Source: an uncultured cyanobacterium (lineage in GTDB: Bacteria > Cyanobacteriota > Cyanobacteriia > Cyanobacteriales > Nostocaceae). Taken from it: 64,000 bases of DNA. A model generated the notes under the pieces. The model was not told the DNA's origin. It made no database searches and saw nothing but the letters and a program-made list of their open reading frames with translations. Positions 51,101-58,790 of the stretch are shown here, piece after piece; within the stretch, counting starts at the first letter, position 1, and the number at the start of each line of letters is the position of its first letter. The stretch is from positions 124,001 through 188,000 of the forward strand of contig CAINGU010000087.1 of the NCBI GenBank assembly GCA_903848645.1, read 5' to 3'. The position numbers and the translations under genes are program-made.

Positions 51101-53699
51101 CAATAGTTAGCTTCTGTCCATTCCAACCAATATCAGCTTGAATAGGTGAATCAATGCTTCCCAAACCTTGATTAAATCGCACCTGACCAACGGCAGCGAT
51201 ATCTGCTAATTTAGTAGAAGCTAAAGTTCCCGCTATTTGTAACTTTCCTCCTAACTGTCCTTGTAACTGCTGATTAAAAGGGTGCAATTGTAAACCAGAA
51301 CTAGCCAACAATGCTTGATAGCTTCCCTGATTAAGTTGAATATTAGAGGCTGTAACTATACCAATAGGCAGCTTTAACCTCCCTTGACCTAAGCCTTGAA
51401 TAGTTTCCGGCTGGAATGACTCTACTGAACCATTTACTTGCAACTGACCAGTAACAATACCATTAACTTCTGGGCGCAGGGACTTAACTTCTGGGTGCAG
51501 GGACTTAACTTCTGGGTGCAGGGACTTAACTTCTGGGCGCAGGGACTTAACTTCTGGGCGCAGGGACTTAACTTCTGGGCGCAGGCCCTGCGCCCCTACG
51601 AGGTTTGTCAAAGGTACGTTATCAGCTTGAATTTTTGCCTGATAGCGACCGTCTGCAACTTGAATATTCGCGGCTTTAATTGTCCCTCCACCCACAGATA
51701 GAAGGGCTTCACCCAGTCCTGACAAGGTTTTGAGGCTGAAATTGTCCCTATTCCCAGCAATCATGAAATTACCTGCTAGAGGATTATTCAAAACCGGGTT
51801 AGCTCGTTTTAAGATTGTTCCTAAGCGTAAATCTTTCCCCACCAACAGGGCTGTAAAATTTTTGTCTTGTAACTGGATTTGGGAAATATTAACTTTACCA
51901 CCAGCAATATTGACATTTGCATTTTCAGGAATAATTGTCTCTATTTGGAATGGGGAGGCATTTCCTGATAACCGCAAACGACCATTAAATTCTGCTCCAG
52001 CTAGAGAAATATTTTCCTGTTGTTTTTGGTCAACAAAAGATGTTAATTTGATGCTCCCGGCTTGAGCTAAAGCTTGCCAACGTCCACTATCATGACTATA
52101 GCTACCATTCCCCCTGACTACACCCCCACCCACATTAGCAGCTAGATCACGAAAAGAAACTGTCCGATCAGGATTAATAATAGTTGTGCCTGTGGCTGGG
52201 TATTTGGCTTGGGGAGCTTGCCATTTAACTGTAGTATGAGTATCATTAGCAACACCTTTTATCTCCGCGGTGGCGGTCATATTGCCAATGGGAAATCCTG
52301 TTTTAATATTATATACTTGAGCGATCGCATCCCCTGGCACATTTTTAGCCTGGAGTTGAAAATTCAGTTCGGATACTTTACCAAGTGTAATTATCCCCCC
52401 ACCTTGAACCTCACCCCCATAGATAGTTTGTCCTTGAATATCCGTAATCCTTAACAGGGATTTACTACTTATAAGCTCAAACTTACTACTAACTTTTTTG
52501 AAAGTTACTTGATCAATCTGAGCAGTTTTCAAGGTACTAACATTACCAGATAGCACTGGTTTAGTAATTTCTCCCAATATTTGTACATTAGCTTGAGCTA
52601 TGCCACTCACCGGCAAAGGTAACTTTACCTTGAGAGTTGTTTGGGCATTTGCCAAACTTACCGCATTCACACGCCCTTTTAAATTAAATCCTGCTTGTTG
52701 ATCAATAATACCCGATGCTGTCACCGGGATTTGTCCGTAGTTTGTGACTATATTATCTAATTTAATTATTAGTCCATCAAAGCTGAGATTGCCCTGACTA
52801 TTATTTAATAATTGAGGTATTTTAGGGATTTGCACCGTTACCCCTGCTATGGACGCATTCCCATAGAGTAAGGTTTTTTGCTGTGGTACAACCTTAATTT
52901 GCAAATCACCATTCACCCTACCAGTTTGTAAAGTTAGTGGTAAAGTAACAATCCGGGTAATATCTGCGGCCAGAAGATTTTGCGCTCGTAGTTGAAAATC
53001 CCCGGCTAAAGTCTTCTGAGGAATTAAATCTCCTTGAATGGAAATATCACCCCCACTAACTGCTTTTCCAGCTAAGTCTAATTTAATCAGGTGATTGTTA
53101 TTTAAGAGTTGAGCCGTCCCATTCATTCCTGAAAATGCCACAGGAACTGGTAAAGACTTGTTTTCCCCTCCGTGTACTTGGGGGACTAATACTAAATTGG
53201 CATCCCGAAATCGCAACTTATCTAAATCAGTTTTAATTAATGTTTTACCAGTAGCTGGAGCGATAGTAGTGGTTAACCAGCGTCCTTGAGCATCTTGTTC
53301 AACATAAATATCTGGGTTAATTAAAGTTACATCTAATAGGAGATTGCGATTAATAACTAACTTCCAAGGATCAAATCCCACTTCTACTGCTTTTATATTT
53401 GCCCTATCTGCATCCGTAGGTGTAGCAGGTATCTCAGAAGCAGCAAAACTTACCCCAGTCAAGGAAAATGACTGAACTGCACCGAGTTTTACGGGACGGT
53501 TGAGAGTAGTTGTTAAACTTTGGGTTGCTAATGGGACTAATTCCTGGTAAACAAAATTCCGCAATCTCCAAATACCGCCAATAATTCCCAGCAGCAACAA
53601 AGCAAGCACAGCAAGCCCACCCCGGCTCAAGATCATCAACCATAGACGCTTAATCCCAGAGTTTGTGGGGGGAGAATTTTGACTAGAAGAGTTAGACAT
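48153..53699 (-). CDS. TamB-like translocation/assembly protein (AsmA superfamily)
   Basis: The 1848-residue envelope protein has an N-terminal membrane anchor (about residues 22-44) and long beta-strand repeats (N-G-x-L-x(2)G) that build a lipid-conducting groove. The C-terminal DUF490 domain (about 1470-1848) has GLAGLETVRVEASINGLASQINDNLQL and ends in FERRF. It should bridge inner and outer membranes and carry lipids or help outer-membrane biogenesis. A heptapeptide array (about residues 704-745; KSLRPEV type, six units) sits mid-protein where a dispersed palindrome was read in frame. This is an unusual local insert. The gene stands alone on the minus strand. Confidence 0.88.
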   Translation of the reverse strand: MSNSSSQNSPPTNSGIKRLWLMILSRGGLAVLALLLLGIIGGIWRLRNFVYQELVPLATQSLTTTLNRPVKLGAVQSFSLTGVSFAASEIPATPTDADRANIKAVEVGFDPWKLVINRNLLLDVTLINPDIYVEQDAQGRWLTTTIAPATGKTLIKTDLDKLRFRDANLVLVPQVHGGENKSLPVPVAFSGMNGTAQLLNNNHLIKLDLAGKAVSGGDISIQGDLIPQKTLAGDFQLRAQNLLAADITRIVTLPLTLQTGRVNGDLQIKVVPQQKTLLYGNASIAGVTVQIPKIPQLLNNSQGNLSFDGLIIKLDNIVTNYGQIPVTASGIIDQQAGFNLKGRVNAVSLANAQTTLKVKLPLPVSGIAQANVQILGEITKPVLSGNVSTLKTAQIDQVTFKKVSSKFELISSKSLLRITDIQGQTIYGGEVQGGGIITLGKVSELNFQLQAKNVPGDAIAQVYNIKTGFPIGNMTATAEIKGVANDTHTTVKWQAPQAKYPATGTTIINPDRTVSFRDLAANVGGGVVRGNGSYSHDSGRWQALAQAGSIKLTSFVDQKQQENISLAGAEFNGRLRLSGNASPFQIETIIPENANVNIAGGKVNISQIQLQDKNFTALLVGKDLRLGTILKRANPVLNNPLAGNFMIAGNRDNFSLKTLSGLGEALLSVGGGTIKAANIQVADGRYQAKIQADNVPLTNLVGAQGLRPEVKSLRPEVKSLRPEVKSLHPEVKSLHPEVKSLRPEVNGIVTGQLQVNGSVESFQPETIQGLGQGRLKLPIGIVTASNIQLNQGSYQALLASSGLQLHPFNQQLQGQLGGKLQIAGTLASTKLADIAAVGQVRFNQGLGSIDSPIQADIGWNGQKLTIDSSNNAKFQAKGYLLANAQKAGIPEITDVNLNIQTKNYSLQQLPVKLPNTVDITGKLDFNGQLTGKPTAPNIIGKLGLRDFKVQEFAFEPLLTGKVNSVSGQGLNLDVTGKSDRIAINLDDKNRPKTFLVQWQQALLSGVATGVDWAINLANFPLQALNIALPANTPLSPGGVTGLLTGRLQFNSQTLATAGNIAIEKPEIGRIKGDRFITQFRYNHDTALLSNSEFRKGESRYTGDANIKQASKKPQVQANINIDKGNIQDVLTAAQIFDIQDLQRGLKAPTYGKSADLTTNSQGLPQESLFTQIQRLSEIDALLTTQEQKRVEGKPIPDLRDLKGIFSGDIAINTATTNEPTINFNLQGQNFTWGKPTEPSRFYRVEEVLAKGSFEQGILRLQPLRFQSQDKLIAFTGNIGGKQQSGQLKVENFLIERLNNLVKLPVGITGKLNATAAIAGSITNPQTRGELNITEGTINQKTVESAKASFNYNNGRLNFGSEITGVGSETAKINASIPYLLPFASGKSDSDNITLDVKVKNEGLALLNLFTNEIAFENGQGELNLKVSGTKQQPLVLGIASLDNATFSAQALPGKLTNVNGNAKFDLNRVFVESLEGKFSNGKVKAVGELPIFNSQDIKIDSPLTVNLEQLALNLKGLYQGGASGNLDITGSLLKPIIGGNIELFDGQVLLAESTNGNSLTNKTGNPNKTDAENNIIKLNNLKLNLGKNVQIARPPVLKFQATGDLIVNGSVSEPIPEGTIKLTKGGVNLFTTQLNLARNYQHTATFSSRQPRDPDLDIRLFAKILDITQNSDISRQGSTGLAGLETVRVEASINGLASQINDNLQLKSIPSRSETQIVTLLGGGFVDTQGRGDSTLGLINIAGSAVFSNFQGAFNQIGDAFGLSELRIFPTILSERPEAGRNNSSLELALEAGIDISPKFSLSTIKILTAGDPLQWGINYRINNEFRLRSSTNLTDDSRAVIEFERRF
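51463..51588 (-). repeat. 21-bp in-frame tandem array, 6 units
   Basis: Six 21-bp units encode S-L-(R/H)-P-E-V-K heptapeptides inside the TamB-like gene. The final unit merges into the palindrome at 51577. Two middle units have His instead of Arg (a C-to-T change). Confidence 0.95.
51577..51599 (-). repeat. Dispersed palindrome copy 5 (inside the TamB-like gene)
   Basis: Read in the sense of the gene it is GTA-GGGGCGCAGGGCCTGCGCCC, translated as VGAQGLRP. It is the seed of the adjacent heptapeptide array. Confidence 0.9.
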
Positions 53700-53838
53700 A
53701 GGTTTTCACTCTTTAATTACCAGATATCTGACAAAATACTAACTACTGGAACAATACAACACTTAGGTTTGTCTACGGTAGTGGAAATATAAATTAATTT
53801 TGACATTATTTTACGTTTAACTATTAGAGTATAACGGT

Positions 53839-53967
53839 ATGATGGCAAAAATTACAGCTTGGGTTTTAGCCAAATCCGAAAATTATGTCTTTTGGTCTAT
53901 GCCTGAATCTCTACAATTTCACAAAAATTATCTGAGACTTTGGCGAATGCACAGCCTAGAACTTTAA
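53839..53967 (+). CDS. Possible 42-residue protein upstream of DUF3110 gene
   Basis: A short frame (MMAKITAWVLAKSENYVFWS...LRLWRMHSLEL) lies 33 bases before the DUF3110 gene in the otherwise empty 300-base gap after the TamB-like gene. It is tryptophan-rich and lacks a strong ribosome site. It may be a leader or spurious, and I cannot decide from sequence. Confidence 0.22.
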   Translation: MMAKITAWVLAKSENYVFWSMPESLQFHKNYLRLWRMHSLEL

Positions 53968-53999
53968 TATGAATTAGAGAACAAATCAAAGGACTGATA

Positions 54000-54419
54000 A
54001 TGCGTGTTTTTGTACTGATTTTCAATGCTGGTACTGATAATGAGGGGATTCACAGCATTCGGATTAGCAATGCTCAAGGAATAGAAGGGAATAAAATCCT
54101 CCTGTTTGAATCAGAAGATGATGCCACCCGTTATGCTTTACTGTTAGAAGCTCAAGACTTCGCTATACCGACAGTGGAGATGATGAATGCTGATGATATT
54201 CAGGAATTTTGCCAAAGCACTGGCTATGACTGGGAAATTATTCCCGAAAACAGTGAGTTAGTGATGCCACCGGAAACCAACGTGGAACAAACTGATTGGC
54301 AAGCTGAACCAGAAATAGCAGATACTCAGGAAGAGTTCTTTCCTCCCAGTCTATCTATCCCAGAAATTGCTAATTCTGATCTAGACAGCATTCGCCGCAA
54401 ATTAGAAGGCTTATTGTAA
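54000..54419 (+). CDS. DUF3110 conserved cyanobacterial protein
   Basis: The 139-residue soluble protein begins MRVFVLIFNAGTDNEGIHSIRI, followed by ILLFESEDDATRYALLLEAQDFAIPTVEMMNADDIQEFCQSTGYDWEIIP. This is the DUF3110 pattern found throughout cyanobacteria and plastids; function unknown. The C-terminal acidic tail (TDWQAEPEIADTQEEFF) is less conserved. It precedes murQ on the same strand, 68 bases apart. Confidence 0.85.
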   Translation: MRVFVLIFNAGTDNEGIHSIRISNAQGIEGNKILLFESEDDATRYALLLEAQDFAIPTVEMMNADDIQEFCQSTGYDWEIIPENSELVMPPETNVEQTDWQAEPEIADTQEEFFPPSLSIPEIANSDLDSIRRKLEGLL

Positions 54420-54487
54420 TTTGTCACTAGTCATTAGTCATGGGTAAATGATAATTGACTACTGACTACTGACACAGGATAAAAAAC

Positions 54488-55414
54488 ATGACAAATTTCC
54501 AGGAACGCGGACATCTACTCACCGAACAAGTCAATCCCCATAGCCTCAATTTAGACCAACTCAACTCTTTAGAATTGGTGGAGTTATTTAATAGCGAAGA
54601 CCAAAAGGCAATAGCAGCCGTAGCAGCGGCTAAAGTTCAGTTAGCAGCAGCTATTGACGTTACAGCCGAAAAACTGCGTCAAGGTGGACGTTTATTTTAT
54701 GTGGGTGCAGGAACAAGTGGGAGATTAGGAGTATTAGATGCAGCCGAGTGTCCACCTACTTTCTGCACTCCCAGCGAATTGGTACAAGGGATTATTGCCG
54801 GTGGTGCAGGTGCATTAGTCCGCAGTTCCGAGGATTTGGAAGATCGCTCTGAAGATGGGGAAAGTGCGATCGCTCAAAGACAAATCACCCAACTAGATGT
54901 AGTTGTCGGGATCACCGCTGGGGGGACAACACCTTTTGTTCACGGTGCTATTAATGCCGCTCGTCAACGGGGGGCTGTAACTATTTTTATAGCCTGTGTT
55001 CCCGCAGAACAAGTCAGTATTGAAGCTGATATTGATATTCGTTTGTTGACAGGTCCAGAAATTCTGGCTGGTTCTACTCGCTTAAAAGCGGGTACGGTCA
55101 CAAAATTAGCTTTAAATACCCTCTCGACTGGGGTAATGGTGAAATTAGGTAAGGTCTATGGTAATCGCATGGTTGATGTCGCTGTCACTAATCAAAAACT
55201 CCGCGATCGCGCTTTACGGATTTTACAAGACCTGACTGGTTTAAGTAGAGAAGCCGCTGGTTTTTTACTAGAACGTAGTGGTAAATCGGTGAAGTTATCC
55301 TTATTAATGCACTGGACTGGTTTAGACCCAGAAGCTAGTAAACAACTATTAGCCGCACATCTAGGTAATCTCCGAGTAGCTGCAATAACTTATAATCACG
55401 ACAAAAATATCTAA
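54488..55414 (+). CDS. murQ: N-acetylmuramic acid 6-phosphate etherase
   Basis: The product converts MurNAc-6-phosphate to GlcNAc-6-phosphate and lactate in cell-wall recycling. The 308-residue protein shows the SIS-domain signature FYVGAGTSGRLGVLDAAECPPTF, then ITAGGTTPFVHGAINAARQRG and PEILAGSTRLKAGTVTKLALNTLST. The C-terminal helix pair (LSREAAGFLLERSGKSVKLSLLMHWTGLDPEASKQLL) matches the family. No other recycling gene is adjacent, which is usual in cyanobacteria. Confidence 0.95.
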   Translation: MTNFQERGHLLTEQVNPHSLNLDQLNSLELVELFNSEDQKAIAAVAAAKVQLAAAIDVTAEKLRQGGRLFYVGAGTSGRLGVLDAAECPPTFCTPSELVQGIIAGGAGALVRSSEDLEDRSEDGESAIAQRQITQLDVVVGITAGGTTPFVHGAINAARQRGAVTIFIACVPAEQVSIEADIDIRLLTGPEILAGSTRLKAGTVTKLALNTLSTGVMVKLGKVYGNRMVDVAVTNQKLRDRALRILQDLTGLSREAAGFLLERSGKSVKLSLLMHWTGLDPEASKQLLAAHLGNLRVAAITYNHDKNI

Positions 55415-55966
55415 TTGCCCAAGTTGCTATAGCGGTATGCACTTGAATGAGATCCAGAATCTAGGGTAAAAGCCATACAGCAAGAGACTGTTAACTACTG
55501 ACTCCTGACTCGGTGACTTCTAGCCCTAACGAAAAGACTTTTATGGCTTACGCAACGCTCCGCTATCAGCAAGCCCTACTTAATTGGTAATTGGTAATTA
55601 CCGTTTGTTGCCTAAAATAAGCATTTTTACTGATATATTACAATAAATATTAGGAATACAATATTACAGAGTAATTCTGTAAAATAGATTGTTACTCATG
55701 TATCTTCATCGTGGTATATGCAATCTGAAGCAAGCAATTCATCAATTTTCTCAAGGTGTAAAACATTATTACATGAATTCTATACTTTTGAATATTTACT
55801 GGTATCATAAATTCTAAAGATGTTATCTACCTGCCAAATCTAGATTACCGTCCAGTTACTTTCCATTTAAGTGGTTTTAATTCCTTAATTAAATTATCAA
55901 ATGTTTGCTAAAACAGGCAAGTATTGATTGTTATCAATAAGTAATCAGTAAATTCTCAGGAAAATC
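55415..55966. other. Long leader of the phototaxis-type operon, no gene
   Basis: 552 bases contain repeat debris in the first third (GACTCCTGACTC, TTACGCAACGCTCCGC) and AT-rich DNA afterwards. It probably carries the promoter of the following che-type operon; no frame is supported. Confidence 0.4.
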
Positions 55967-57175
55967 ATGATGACCAAACCACAACCACAAGTGATAGAAG
56001 CTCAAAACCTATTTAATGAGTTTAAAAAATGTACTCAATTACAATACAACGGACAACTAAATATTAAAAGTTCTAAAGGGCGGCAATGGGTTTTTTACTA
56101 TCGTTTGGGTAGAATAGTCTGGGCTACAGGTAGTGATCATCCTTTCAGACGTTGGCGCAGAAACATGACTCAATATTGTCCTGATATTGATGTTAGTAAA
56201 ATGCGCTGTCGTTATGAAGATATAGTCATCAACTATTGGGATTATAATCTCTTGGAGATTTTATATAAAAGACAGAAAATCCAAAGAGAAAAAATTCATG
56301 CCATTGTCGAAAGCACTATAGCTGAGTTATTTTTTGACCTAGCGCAAGAAGTAGATTTTGCCTCTATCACTTGCAATCGCACTCAGGAAGTAATCTTAGA
56401 AATGCCTATGAGCTTTACAAGTGCCGATATGTCCATCAAGCAAATGCAAGATACATGGTCAATTTGGTCACAAGCTGGGTTAGCAAATATTTCTCCTAAT
56501 TTAGCACCTATTCTCCGCCGACAAGAACAACTACAGCAACTTGTAAATCCATCCGTATACAGGAATTTTGTCAGTTTAATTAATGGTAAATTCACATTAC
56601 GGGAATTAGCGCTGAGAATGAAACAAGATGTCATGCCTGTAGCTCGTTCCCTGCTTCCCTATATCCTTAAAGGTATTATTGAGTTAGTGGAAGTAGCTGA
56701 CGTACCCTTAATAGTTACTGAACCTGCTAACTCCACGAAAGGGCAACGCCCAAATCAAGTTCCCCCACTGGTAGCCTGTGTAGATGATAGTCCCCAGGTT
56801 TGTAAAATTTTAGAAGAAATTATGACCCGTCATGGACTCCGATTTATTAAAATTCAAGATGCTGTACAAGCTTTACCTATTATCATCCAAGAAAAGCCAG
56901 ACTTGATTTTCTTAGACTTGATTATGCCCATAGCCAGCGGTTATGAAATTTGTACACAATTACGCAGAATTTCCGCTTTTGCAGAGACACCAGTGGTTAT
57001 ATTAACTGGTAATGATGGTTTGGTAGATAGGGTTCGTGCTAAAGTCGTCGGTTCTACAGACTTTATTTCTAAACCAATAGTAGCTGATCGGGTCATGAAT
57101 GTAGTCCGTAAATATTTACGTCTACCGACTTCATTAAACAATAATAATGGAGCTAATGTTGAAATTGCTAGTTAA
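55967..57175 (+). CDS. PatA/PixG-type response regulator (PATAN + REC)
   Basis: The 402-residue cytosolic regulator has an N-terminal PATAN (DUF4388-like) domain (about 10-255; YNGQLNIKSSKGRQWVFYYRLGRIVWATG) and a C-terminal receiver (about 268-390) with phospho-acceptor Asp317 in IFLDLIMPIASGYE and Lys in FISKP. It heads a che-type operon, like PixG or PtxA in other cyanobacteria, and would control motility or type IV pili through the PATAN domain. The next gene is 339 bases downstream, so an internal promoter is possible. Confidence 0.85.
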   Translation: MMTKPQPQVIEAQNLFNEFKKCTQLQYNGQLNIKSSKGRQWVFYYRLGRIVWATGSDHPFRRWRRNMTQYCPDIDVSKMRCRYEDIVINYWDYNLLEILYKRQKIQREKIHAIVESTIAELFFDLAQEVDFASITCNRTQEVILEMPMSFTSADMSIKQMQDTWSIWSQAGLANISPNLAPILRRQEQLQQLVNPSVYRNFVSLINGKFTLRELALRMKQDVMPVARSLLPYILKGIIELVEVADVPLIVTEPANSTKGQRPNQVPPLVACVDDSPQVCKILEEIMTRHGLRFIKIQDAVQALPIIIQEKPDLIFLDLIMPIASGYEICTQLRRISAFAETPVVILTGNDGLVDRVRAKVVGSTDFISKPIVADRVMNVVRKYLRLPTSLNNNNGANVEIAS

Positions 57176-57514
57176 CACAATTGATCACATCAATCATTGA
57201 ACAGGCAATATACCTGATAGTCAGTATTTACAGACTGTATATCTTCAGAAATCTCCAGAAAAATTCATACTTATTACGGAGATGAAATGCTAGGATGGTG
57301 TTAAGATTAACAATGTTAAATGTTGGTTAAAACCAGCATTAAATCTTTTTAACAATGATTTATCAAACCTAAAATTTTTGATTAGGTATGTTAATTTATG
57401 TTCAATACGTAGTTTTGATGGGGGAAAATCTATACAATATATCAAATGAGATAGAATAAAATACCAAAGAGTGTTTTTGTTAACTTTCTTAAAAGAATTA
57501 AATAGGTAATTATC
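57176..57514. other. Gap inside the phototaxis-type operon
   Basis: 339 AT-rich bases with no supported frame or RNA gene. It may hold a leader or an extra promoter for the CheY-like gene. Confidence 0.35.
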
Positions 57515-57880
57515 ATGAGTACTGTTTTAGTGGTAGAAGATGGCTTAACTGATATGGAAATTATCAGCAAATATTTGGAACAAGCTGGTTATTCCGTAGT
57601 GTGTGCCACAAGTAGTGAAGAAGCGAAATCTAAAATAGGTAATACTAAACCGGATGTGATAGTTTTAGATGTAATCTTGCCTGATAAAAGCGGCTATGAA
57701 ATTTGTCGAGAATTAAAAGATAATGTGGAAACTAGCACAATTCCTGTAGTTTTTTGTTCTACCAAAAGTAGTGATGTAGATAAAATGTGGGGGAATATGT
57801 TAGGTGCTGATGGTTATTTAGCTAAACCTGTAAATAAGGAAGAATTAATGCAGACTTTAAAAAGATTAATTAAATCCTAG
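57515..57880 (+). CDS. CheY-like response regulator (PixH/PtxB type)
   Basis: The 121-residue product is a single receiver domain with the acidic pair in VVEDGLTDMEI (Glu8-Asp9), phospho-acceptor Asp52 in IVLDVILPDKSG, and Lys in GYLAKPVN. No output domain follows, so it works by protein contact, probably with the pilus motors. It is second in the operon, with a 189-base gap to the CheW gene. That gap contains a TTTTGGA tandem repeat (57901-57930). Confidence 0.92.
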   Translation: MSTVLVVEDGLTDMEIISKYLEQAGYSVVCATSSEEAKSKIGNTKPDVIVLDVILPDKSGYEICRELKDNVETSTIPVVFCSTKSSDVDKMWGNMLGADGYLAKPVNKEELMQTLKRLIKS

Positions 57881-57900
57881 ATTGTGGATTAGTCACAGAA

Positions 57901-57930
57901 TTTTGGATTTTGGATTTTGGATTTTGGATT
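57901..57930. repeat. 7-bp short tandem repeat (TTTTGGA)n
   Basis: Four units, 12-bp-periodic context absent; a Nostocales-type STRR within the operon spacer. Confidence 0.8.
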
Positions 57931-58069
57931 AAAGATTCAAAATTTAAAAATGTCTGTACTCCTTGAGAAAAACAATATCCTCATAACGTCTTGTTGAGAA
58001 ATATCCTAAATTGTCTGACTAATTTTTAGTGACATAACAAGAATTATCTAGAGTAAAGGGAAACTAACG

Positions 58070-58543
58070 TTGGAAACCAAACAAAAATTTTTAAGCTTTT
58101 CTTTAGGAGTAAGAGATACGGCAGTAATTCCTCTAGAACAAATTACAGAAGTTGTGCAAATACCACTAACAGAAATATGTGGTGTCCCACAAATGCCTAA
58201 TTGTGTTGTCGGGATTTATAATTGGCGGGGGGAAATGTTGTGGTTGGTTGATTTAGAAGAAATGCTAGGTTATCCACCACTTTTACAAGGGTCGAATTTT
58301 CTTTCAAAAATGATGGCATTAGTGCTAGAAAATGAAGGGAAGTATTTAGGAATATTAATCCGTCAACTCATAGATATTGATTGGTTAGATACTCAAGATA
58401 TGAAACAACCTTCAGGGGAAGTATTCTATCCAGAAATGACACCTTTTTTACAGGGGTATTTTATTAATGATTCTGAACAAATGATTTTCAATTTGGATGC
58501 TTCAGCAATGCTACAAACTTCTATCTGGACAACACATAACTGA
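58070..58543 (+). CDS. CheW-like coupling protein (PixI/PtxC type)
   Basis: The 157-residue CheW domain links chemoreceptor to CheA. ITEVVQIPLTEICGVPQMPNCVVGIYNWRGEMLWLVDLEEMLGYPP is the typical core. The start is TTG at 58070, supported by AAAGGG 9 bases upstream; the first Met available later would cut the first strand. The MCP gene follows 247 bases downstream after low-complexity AAGGAATAAGAA repeats and a 28-bp dispersed repeat (58733-58760). Confidence 0.9.
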   Translation: METKQKFLSFSLGVRDTAVIPLEQITEVVQIPLTEICGVPQMPNCVVGIYNWRGEMLWLVDLEEMLGYPPLLQGSNFLSKMMALVLENEGKYLGILIRQLIDIDWLDTQDMKQPSGEVFYPEMTPFLQGYFINDSEQMIFNLDASAMLQTSIWTTHN

Positions 58544-58732
58544 AGAACAAGGAGTCAGAAGTCAGGAGTTAAGAAAGAAGGAATAAGAAACAAGGAATAA
58601 GAAGGAATAAGAAAGAAGAAGGAAGGAGTTTAGAATGTTTACCAAGTCTCTAGTAGAAGACGGCGTAAGTTAAGCAACCATTAAAAATACCGAAAAAGCC
58701 TGTTTAATCTGCTTTTTAAATTTTTAATTGTT

Positions 58733-58760
58733 AATTTTTAATTCCGCCCTGCGGTACTAG
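58733..58760 (+). repeat. Dispersed 28-bp repeat, second copy
   Basis: A perfect copy of 15138-15165, ending TACTAG 31 bases before the MCP start. It is in the opposite coding sense to the khpA copy. Confidence 0.8.
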
Positions 58761-58790
58761 TTACCTACTATAATTATTGAGGTTAATGCA

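Noticed and set aside
51438-51701. Plus-strand frame of 87 codons made of FWAQGLN repeats
   Set aside because: It is the antisense shadow of the heptapeptide array in the TamB-like gene; 21-bp repeats keep all frames open.
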